Shown here: positions 1 through 6,257 of the stretch, piece by piece
How the letters are laid out: each line of letters starts with the position of its first letter
Position numbering within the stretch: position 1 is the first letter of the stretch
Assembly: GCA_947371645.1 (NCBI GenBank)
Contig: CANBQJ010000219.1
Location: 1-6,257 of the forward strand
Origin: Burkholderiales bacterium
Lineage (GTDB): Bacteria; Pseudomonadota; Gammaproteobacteria; Burkholderiales; Burkholderiaceae
Reading direction: 5' to 3'
DNA: 6,257 nt
Notes under the pieces: model-generated
Told to the model about the DNA's origin: nothing
The model's input: the letters and a program-made list of their open reading frames with translations, nothing else
Databases searched by the model: none
Program-made: the position numbers and the translations under genes

Positions 1-882
1 GGCGTTTCGCGTCGCTACCCCGCTTCGACCCGCCTGTTCGGCAAGGTCACCAACATCGCTGACTACGGCGCATTCGTTGAGATCGAACCCGGCATCGAAG
101 GCCTGGTCCACGTGTCCGAGATGGACTGGACCAACAAGAACGTGGCCCCCAACAAGATCGTCAACCTGGGCGACGAAGTGGAAGTCATGGTCCTGGAAAT
201 CGACGAAGACAAGCGTCGCATCTCCCTGGGCATGAAGCAGTGCAAGCCCAATCCTTGGGACGACTTCGCTCAATCCTTCAACCGTGGCGACAAGGTCAAG
301 GGCCCCGTCAAGTCGATCACCGACTTCGGCGTGTTCGTGGGTCTGGCCGCTGGCATCGACGGCCTGGTGCACCTGTCCGACCTGTCCTGGAACGAGCCTG
401 GCGAAGCCGCCGTGCGCAACTACAAGAAGGGTCAAGAAGTCGAAGCCATCGTCTTGGCCATCGACGTCGAGCGCGAGCGCATCTCCCTGGGCATCAAGCA
501 GCTGGATTCCGACCCCTTCACCAACTTCACGACCCTGAACGACCGTGGCGCCTCCGTCACCGGCATCGTCAAGACCGTGGACGCCAAGGGCGCTGAAATC
601 CAACTGGCCGATGACATCCTGGGCTACCTGCGCGCTTCCGAAATCAGCCGTGACCGCGTCGAAGACGCTCGCAACGTGCTGAAGGAAGGCGACGAAGTCA
701 CCGCCATCATCGTCAACGTGGACCGCAAGACACGCAACATCCAGCTGTCGATCAAGGTCAAGGACAACGCCGAGCAGCAAGAAGCGCTGCAACGTCTGAG
801 CTCCGAGACCGTCAAGGAAGGCTCCGGCACCACCAGCCTGGGCGCCCTGCTCAAGGCCAAGCTGGACCAGAACAACGGTTAA
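1..882 (+). CDS. rpsA: 30S ribosomal protein S1, C-terminal part (5' end outside window)
   Basis: Ribosomal protein S1 is the large RNA-binding protein of the 30S subunit that helps load mRNA with weak or structured leaders. The frame is open from the first base, giving 293 residues before the TAA. Three S1 (OB-fold) repeats are visible at about residues 11-80, 98-167 and 185-252 of the visible part. Each ends in an ISLG- or IQLS-like strand. By remembered comparison with the roughly 557-residue E. coli protein they are domains 4, 5 and 6. Recognisable stretches are [26 protein letters not shown] and [17 protein letters not shown] charged, non-S1 tail of about 40 residues ends in KAKLDQNNG. 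The true start lies left of the window; in-frame GTG/ATG codons near 112-123 fall inside an S1 domain and are not starts. ihfB follows 181 bp downstream, the same order as in E. coli. Identity is essentially certain. Confidence 0.98.
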   Translation, partial: GVSRRYPASTRLFGKVTNIADYGAFVEIEPGIEGLVHVSEMDWTNKNVAPNKIVNLGDEVEVMVLEIDEDKRRISLGMKQCKPNPWDDFAQSFNRGDKVKGPVKSITDFGVFVGLAAGIDGLVHLSDLSWNEPGEAAVRNYKKGQEVEAIVLAIDVERERISLGIKQLDSDPFTNFTTLNDRGASVTGIVKTVDAKGAEIQLADDILGYLRASEISRDRVEDARNVLKEGDEVTAIIVNVDRKTRNIQLSIKVKDNAEQQEALQRLSSETVKEGSGTTSLGALLKAKLDQNNG

Positions 883-899
883 TCCCCGTTGTGACATCA

Positions 900-921
900 C
901 CGGTGGCTTCACGGCCACCGG
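900..921. other. Stem-loop in the rpsA-ihfB gap
   Basis: A perfect 8-bp inverted repeat (CCGGTGGC / GCCACCGG) with a 6-base loop lies 18 bp after the rpsA stop codon. No T-run follows, so it is not a canonical intrinsic terminator. It could stabilise the 3' end of the rpsA message or partly attenuate read-through into ihfB. The structure is read directly from the sequence; its role is inferred. Confidence 0.5.
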
Positions 922-962
922 CACCCCTCGTCGGCACCGCCGCCACCTCGTGTGGCCTGGTG

Positions 963-968
963 TTGACA
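963..968 (+). promoter_or_regulatory. Possible -35 box of an ihfB promoter
   Basis: A perfect TTGACA sits 95 bp upstream of the ihfB start, in the gap after rpsA. E. coli ihfB is known to have its own promoter in addition to read-through from rpsA, so a promoter here would make sense. However, at 16-18 bp spacing the -10 position reads GCCATC, CCATCC or CATCCC, a poor match to TATAAT. It is a weak candidate only. Confidence 0.22.
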
Positions 969-1063
969 GGGGGTTGCGATGAGCGCCATCCCGCACCGCC
1001 CCACGACCACCTGGTCGCTCATCACAGCCTCCGCCTGTCCCTGCTTTCGGACACCGCCCCAAC

Positions 1064-1381
1064 ATGACCCGATCCGATCTCGTGGCCCGACTGGCCGAGC
1101 GCTTTGGACAGCTCAACCAGCGCGACGCCGAATTCGCCGTCAAGACCATCCTGGACGCCATGTCCGAGGCCCTGGCCAAGGGTCACCGCATCGAGATCCG
1201 TGGCTTTGGCAGCTTCTCGATCAGCCGCCGTCCGCCCCGCATGGGCCGCAACCCGCGATCCGGCGAACAGGTGCTCATCCCCGAAAAGCTGGTGCCGCAT
1301 TTCAAACCCGGCAAAGCCCTGCGCGAAGGCGTGGACAAGGTGAGCGATACTGGCGCTGATGTGCAGAACAAGGCCGCCTGA
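1064..1381 (+). CDS. ihfB: Integration host factor subunit beta
   Basis: IHF-beta pairs with IHF-alpha to form a nucleoid protein that binds specific sites and bends DNA sharply, assisting sigma-54 promoters, replication and recombination. The 105-residue product matches the HU/IHF family throughout. Two N-terminal helices (about 3-38) lead into the strand [12 protein letters not shown] (42-53). The beta-arm follows with GRNPRSGE (61-68), whose Pro64 is the expected intercalating proline, and the arm returns at [12 protein letters not shown] (77-88). [10 protein letters not shown] is a hallmark of the beta subunit. The tail after residue 88 is about 11 residues longer than in E. coli IhfB and is polar. 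The start fits the family (MTRSDLV), although no Shine-Dalgarno is visible (the leader reads CACCGCCCCAAC). A longer overlapping frame starting at 979 is a shadow. lapA follows 48 bp downstream on the same strand. Confidence 0.97.
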   Translation: MTRSDLVARLAERFGQLNQRDAEFAVKTILDAMSEALAKGHRIEIRGFGSFSISRRPPRMGRNPRSGEQVLIPEKLVPHFKPGKALREGVDKVSDTGADVQNKAA

Positions 1382-1429
1382 GCCTTTGCACACTGACCCC
1401 AACATCATCACCTTCTTCACGCTGGACCC

Positions 1430-1807
1430 ATGCGAGCCCTGAACTGGTTGTGGCGCGGACTGCTGTTCTTCATCCTGTTCGCCTTTGCGCTGAACAACCA
1501 GCACAGCGTAGACCTCCGATGGTTCATGGGCTACCACTGGCAGGCGCCGATGGTCTTCATCGTCCTGGCCGCTTTTGCCCTGGGTTGCGTGGCCGGTGTG
1601 TTGGCCATGCTGCCCTCCTGGTGGAAGCACCGCCGCGAAGCCCGCCACCGCCGCTTCCTGCTGCCCGAGCCCGTCAAGAAGTCCGGCCCTGCCGTCTTCC
1701 CGGCAGGCAATGACCTGGGGCCCAGCACCCGTTCGGGCCCACCCACCCTGCCCGTCGAGCTGCCCTTCCCGCCCGACATGCCGGCGCCGCGCAAGCCCGC
1801 CAAATGA
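1430..1807 (+). CDS. lapA: LapA-family (DUF1049) inner-membrane protein, partner of LapB
   Basis: This is a 125-residue inner-membrane protein. Two hydrophobic segments at about residues 4-21 and 41-62 frame a short loop containing the family's NNQHSVDLRWF motif. A basic juxtamembrane stretch follows (WWKHRREARHRR, 64-75), and the remainder is a proline-rich tail (about 79-125). LapA is known to associate with LapB in the assembly and control of lipopolysaccharide synthesis, and its mechanistic role is less clear than that of LapB. The E. coli protein is about 102 residues; here the extra length is the proline-rich cytoplasmic tail rather than a coiled coil. The ATG has only a weak GGA three bases upstream. 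The gene lies between ihfB and lapB, as in many proteobacteria. The pairing with lapB makes the assignment firm although the family is poorly conserved in sequence. Confidence 0.9.
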   Translation: MRALNWLWRGLLFFILFAFALNNQHSVDLRWFMGYHWQAPMVFIVLAAFALGCVAGVLAMLPSWWKHRREARHRRFLLPEPVKKSGPAVFPAGNDLGPSTRSGPPTLPVELPFPPDMPAPRKPAK

Positions 1808-1812
1808 AGCCA

Positions 1813-1829
1813 GCCCGCCTCATGCGGGC
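1813..1829. other. Stem-loop in the lapA-lapB gap
   Basis: A perfect 6-bp GC-only stem (GCCCGC / GCGGGC) with loop CTCAT fills the middle of the 33-bp gap between the lapA stop and the lapB ATG. It ends 11 bases before the lapB start, where a ribosome-binding site would normally lie. No T-run follows, so it is not a terminator. It could affect lapB initiation or RNA processing; that role is inferred. Confidence 0.5.
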
Positions 1830-1840
1830 CGCACCCCCCT

Positions 1841-2998
1841 ATGGAATTTGACCTGTACTGGCTGCTGCTGGCCCTGCCCATCGTGTTCCTGATGGGCTGG
1901 ATGGCTTCGCGCCTGGAACTGCGCCAGCTCAAGCGCGACGAGCGCGCATCACCGCAGGCCTATTTCAAGGGCCTGAACCTGCTGCTCAACGAACAGCAGG
2001 ACAAGGCCATCGACGCCTTCATCGAGGCCGTGCAACACGACCCCGACACCTCCGACCTGCACTTCGCCCTGGGCAACCTGTTTCGCCGTCGTGGTGAATA
2101 CGAGCGCGCCATCCGCGTGCACCAGCACCTGCTGGGCCGTGCCGACCTGCCCGGCGACGCCCGCGAGCGCGCCCAACATGCCCTGGCCCAGGACTTCATG
2201 AAGGCCGGTCTGTTTGACCGCGCCGAAGACGCCTTCAAAGCCCTCGAAGGCACCGCCTTTGCCACCGACGCCCGCCTGGCGCTGCTGTCCCTGCACGAGC
2301 GTTCACGCAACTGGCACCCCGCCATCGAGGTGGCGCGCCAGCTGGAGCAAGGCGGCACCGGCTCGTTTGCGCAACGCATGGCCCACCACTGGTGCGAGAT
2401 CGCCCACGAGGCCGACGCGCTGGGCCACCCTGAAGAAGCCGAGCAGGCCTTGCTGCGTGCCCGTGAAGCGGCCCCTCAAGCCGCCCGCCCACTGGTGATG
2501 CAAGGCCAGCGCATGGCCAGAGCCGGCCAGCACACCCAAGCCCTGAAAGCCTGGGACGAACTGATGGTGATGCAGCCACAGGCCTTTGCGCTGATCGCCA
2601 TGGACTACGCCCGCTGCGCCCAGGCCCTGCAGGCTGGCGATGCGGCCCTGCTCAAGCTGCAGAACCTGTACGACCAGATGCCCTCAGTGGACGTGCTGCA
2701 TGCGCTCAACACCCTGCAGACCGACGCCGACAAGCGCCGCCTGGCCTTGCTGACCCACATGACGGCGCAGCCGTCATTGTCGGCCGCACAAGGCCTGATC
2801 CGCGAACGGCTTGTCAGCCACGTGCCCATGACCGAGCCGGAGATCGAACAGGTGCAGCAGGCGATGGCGGTGGCCGCCAAACCGCTGCAGCGCTACCGCT
2901 GCGCGGCCTGCGGCTTCGAGAGCCAGCACTACTTCTGGCAATGCCCCGGCTGCCAGAGCTGGGACAGCTACCCGACGAGGCGCCTGGAAGAGCAATGA
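1841..2998 (+). CDS. lapB: LapB (YciM) lipopolysaccharide assembly / LpxC-turnover regulator
   Basis: LapB is a membrane-anchored TPR protein. In E. coli it works with the FtsH protease to trigger degradation of LpxC, the committed enzyme of lipid A synthesis, and so matches LPS output to demand. The 385-residue product has the family layout. An N-terminal membrane anchor (about 5-22) is followed by a basic segment (RQLKRD). TPR-type helical repeats cover about 40-310, for example AYFKGLNLLLNEQQDKAIDA near 40 and LGNLFRRRGEYERAI near 77. A C-terminal rubredoxin-like knuckle has Cys354, Cys357, Cys368 and Cys371 (CxxC-x10-CxxC). Length is close to the 389 residues of E. coli LapB, and all four metal ligands are present. 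The start MEFDLYWLLLALP is the typical family N-terminus. No Shine-Dalgarno precedes it (the leader reads CCGCACCCCCCT), and a stem-loop lies just upstream, so coupling to lapA translation is possible. The gene ends 36 bp from a convergent copper chaperone gene. Confidence 0.96.
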   Translation: MEFDLYWLLLALPIVFLMGWMASRLELRQLKRDERASPQAYFKGLNLLLNEQQDKAIDAFIEAVQHDPDTSDLHFALGNLFRRRGEYERAIRVHQHLLGRADLPGDARERAQHALAQDFMKAGLFDRAEDAFKALEGTAFATDARLALLSLHERSRNWHPAIEVARQLEQGGTGSFAQRMAHHWCEIAHEADALGHPEEAEQALLRAREAAPQAARPLVMQGQRMARAGQHTQALKAWDELMVMQPQAFALIAMDYARCAQALQAGDAALLKLQNLYDQMPSVDVLHALNTLQTDADKRRLALLTHMTAQPSLSAAQGLIRERLVSHVPMTEPEIEQVQQAMAVAAKPLQRYRCAACGFESQHYFWQCPGCQSWDSYPTRRLEEQ

Positions 2999-3034
2999 CG
3001 CGCTGAGGGGCACCTGCAGGTCGCCGAGCGGCCC

Positions 3035-3541
3035 TCAATGCCCGGCCGAGGCCCCGGGCGCCGGCTCGGGCGCTTTGACCTGCACTGCCGCGTCCACCTG
3101 CACGTCGAAACGCTGGCCCTTGTTCGTCTTGAAATGCAGGGTGAGGGGCACCGTTTCACCCGCCAGCAAGGGGCGCTTCAGGCCCATCAGCATCACATGC
3201 CGACCGCCAGGGGCCAGCTTGAGCACCTCGCCGGCCTTCAAGGTCAGGCTGGGCAAGGCGCGCATCTCCATCACGTCACCCGACATCCGCATCTCGTGCA
3301 GCTCGGCCTCACCGGCCACCGGCGACGCCAAGCCCAACAGGGTCACCGCTTCTTTGCTTTCCAGCGTGAGGAAGCCGCCCGTGCCGCTTTGCCCCTTCAC
3401 GGCCGGGCGCACCCACGCCTGGCTCACGCGCACGCTGCCCCCTGGCTTGGGGGCATCGGCCCAACTCAAGCCGGCGGCCAGACTGAGCCCGATCAGCATC
3501 AGGGCGCGAGACCAAGCGAGACGGGTGTGAGGCAGGTTCAT
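3035..3541 (-). CDS. Periplasmic PCu(A)C-type copper chaperone
   Basis: PCu(A)C proteins bind Cu(I) in the periplasm and help deliver it to the Cu-A or Cu-B centres of haem-copper oxidases, usually alongside Sco. The 168-residue product opens with a signal peptide (basic Arg, then ALMLIGLSLAAGL, likely cut after SWA near residue 28). The family AWVRP motif comes next (42-46). The complete metal site H-x10-M-x21-H-x-M is present as His82, Met93, His115 and Met117, so binding should be intact. The C-terminus is Ala/Pro-rich and ends in His. I chose the ATG at 3541 because a GGA sits six bases upstream. An in-frame ATG at 3547 (two residues longer) has GGA directly abutting it. No Sco, oxidase or copper-resistance gene is in view. 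The nearest neighbour, comM, lies 74 bp upstream on the same strand. Names such as pccA or pcuC are used for this family. Confidence 0.93.
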   Translation of the reverse strand: MNLPHTRLAWSRALMLIGLSLAAGLSWADAPKPGGSVRVSQAWVRPAVKGQSGTGGFLTLESKEAVTLLGLASPVAGEAELHEMRMSGDVMEMRALPSLTLKAGEVLKLAPGGRHVMLMGLKRPLLAGETVPLTLHFKTNKGQRFDVQVDAAVQVKAPEPAPGASAGH

Positions 3542-3563
3542 GGGCATTCCAAGGTGGGCGACA

Positions 3564-3585
3564 AGACACGGAGGCTCCGCAGTCT
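3564..3585 (-). other. Imperfect stem-loop between comM and the copper chaperone gene
   Basis: On the minus strand, AGAC pairs with GTCT and, inside a small internal loop, CGGA pairs with TCCG around a GCC loop. That gives eight base pairs in total. It lies about 30 bp after the comM stop and about 22 bp before the chaperone start. TTGTCG follows rather than a full T-run. It could be a weak comM terminator or an operator for the chaperone gene. I could not match it to a CueR- or CopY-type site. Confidence 0.3.
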
Positions 3586-3615
3586 AAGGGCGACACCCCG
3601 CACATCGGAACGGGA

Positions 3616-5823
<2,208 letters not shown>

Positions 5824-5864
5824 CCCTTCTCCCTCGATCTGACCCCCACCCCATCCCCTTCTAC

Positions 5865-5870
5865 AAGAGG
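5865..5870 (+). promoter_or_regulatory. Ribosome-binding site of amtB
   Basis: AAGAGG lies six bases before the ATG at 5877 and supports that start. The rest of the 53-bp gap after glnK is pyrimidine-rich (mostly C and T) with no hairpin or T-run, consistent with co-transcription of the two genes. Confidence 0.65.
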
Positions 5871-5876
5871 CCATTC

Positions 5877-6257
5877 ATGAGAAAGCTCATTGCGTCCATC
5901 GCACTGGGGCTCGCAGCCTTCGGCGTACTGGGCGTGTCCCACGCTGAGGACGCCGCCCCTGCAGTCGCCGCCGCGGCATCGGCTGCTGCCGACACCGCTT
6001 CTGCCGCTGCACCCGCAGCCGCCACCGCAGCCCCGGCCGAAGCCGCTTCCGCCGCCGCGGTCGCAGCACCTGCCGCCTCCGCACCCGTGCCCAACAAGGG
6101 CGACACCACCTGGATGATGGTGTCCACCCTGTTGGTGATCCTGATGACCGTGCCGGGCCTGGCCCTGTTCTACGGCGGTCTGGTGCGCAGCAAGAACATG
6201 CTGTCCGTGCTGATGCAGGTGATGGTGACCTTCTCGCTGATCGTGGTCCTGTGGTTC
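5877..6257 (+). CDS. amtB: Ammonium transporter AmtB, N-terminal part (3' end outside window)
   Basis: AmtB is a trimeric inner-membrane channel for ammonium that is closed by GlnK, encoded just upstream. Only 127 residues are visible and the frame is still open at the right edge. A cleavable signal peptide (MRKLIASIALGLAAFGVLGV, likely cut after SHA at 23) is followed by a low-complexity stretch of nearly 50 residues (about 24-71) made almost wholly of Ala with Pro, Ser, Thr and Glu. The transporter proper begins at DTTWMMVSTLLVILM (76-90), with the first transmembrane helix and the family motif PGLALFYGGLVRSKN (93-107). The second helix starts near 112 and is cut off. E. coli AmtB also has a signal peptide but lacks this Ala-rich spacer. 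The transporter pore and the cytoplasmic GlnK-binding tail lie outside the window. Confidence 0.95.
   Translation, partial: MRKLIASIALGLAAFGVLGVSHAEDAAPAVAAAASAAADTASAAAPAAATAAPAEAASAAAVAAPAASAPVPNKGDTTWMMVSTLLVILMTVPGLALFYGGLVRSKNMLSVLMQVMVTFSLIVVLWF

Noticed and set aside
967..977. CAGGGGGTTGC repeated at 5250-5260.
   Set aside because: An 11-bp match of G-rich sequence in two gaps with different flanks is not enough to call a repeat family.
979..1359. 126-codon frame starting in the rpsA-ihfB gap and overlapping ihfB.
   Set aside because: It is Arg/Pro-rich low-complexity translation in a shifted frame over a clear ihfB.
3004..3037. Bidirectional terminator between lapB and the copper chaperone gene.
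   Set aside because: TGAGGG/CCCTCA can pair, but the 22-base loop is long, the stem only 6 bp, and no T-run follows on either strand.
5861..6127. Minus-strand 88-codon alanine-rich frame opposite amtB.
   Set aside because: It is the reverse-complement reading of the GCC/GCG-rich linker of amtB, where both strands give Ala-rich translations.

Overview
The window looks like ordinary chromosomal DNA from a GC-rich betaproteobacterium, most likely order Burkholderiales. This rests on the very high GC content, the rpsA-ihfB-lapA-lapB gene order, the protein sequences, and an AmtB whose long alanine-rich leader segment is common in that order. The taxonomic call is from recall, not from a search.

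Layout. Bases 1-882 (+) are the 3' half of rpsA (ribosomal protein S1, last three S1 domains). They are followed co-directionally by ihfB (1064-1381), lapA (1430-1807) and lapB (1841-2998). Facing this block on the minus strand are a periplasmic PCu(A)C-type copper chaperone (3035-3541) and, upstream of it, a full-length YifB/ComM-type AAA+ protein (3616-5148). A 336-bp divergent intergenic region (5149-5484) carries GC-rich inverted repeats, a cluster of NtrC-like half-sites and a near-consensus sigma-54 promoter. That promoter points into glnK (5485-5823) and amtB (5877 to the right edge, partial).

Three functional groups are present. The rpsA-ihfB-lapAB block joins translation, nucleoid architecture and control of lipopolysaccharide synthesis. 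The minus-strand pair combines a DNA-processing ATPase with a secreted metal chaperone and has no obvious shared pathway. The glnK-amtB operon is a nitrogen-status sensor with its ammonium channel, and its upstream region is laid out as expected for NtrC/sigma-54 control.

I found no mobile element, CRISPR array, tRNA or rRNA, and no clear new system. The most informative non-coding signal is the glnK-amtB control region. Other points are several small hairpins in gene gaps, start codons without a visible Shine-Dalgarno sequence for ihfB and lapB, and the low-complexity AmtB leader.
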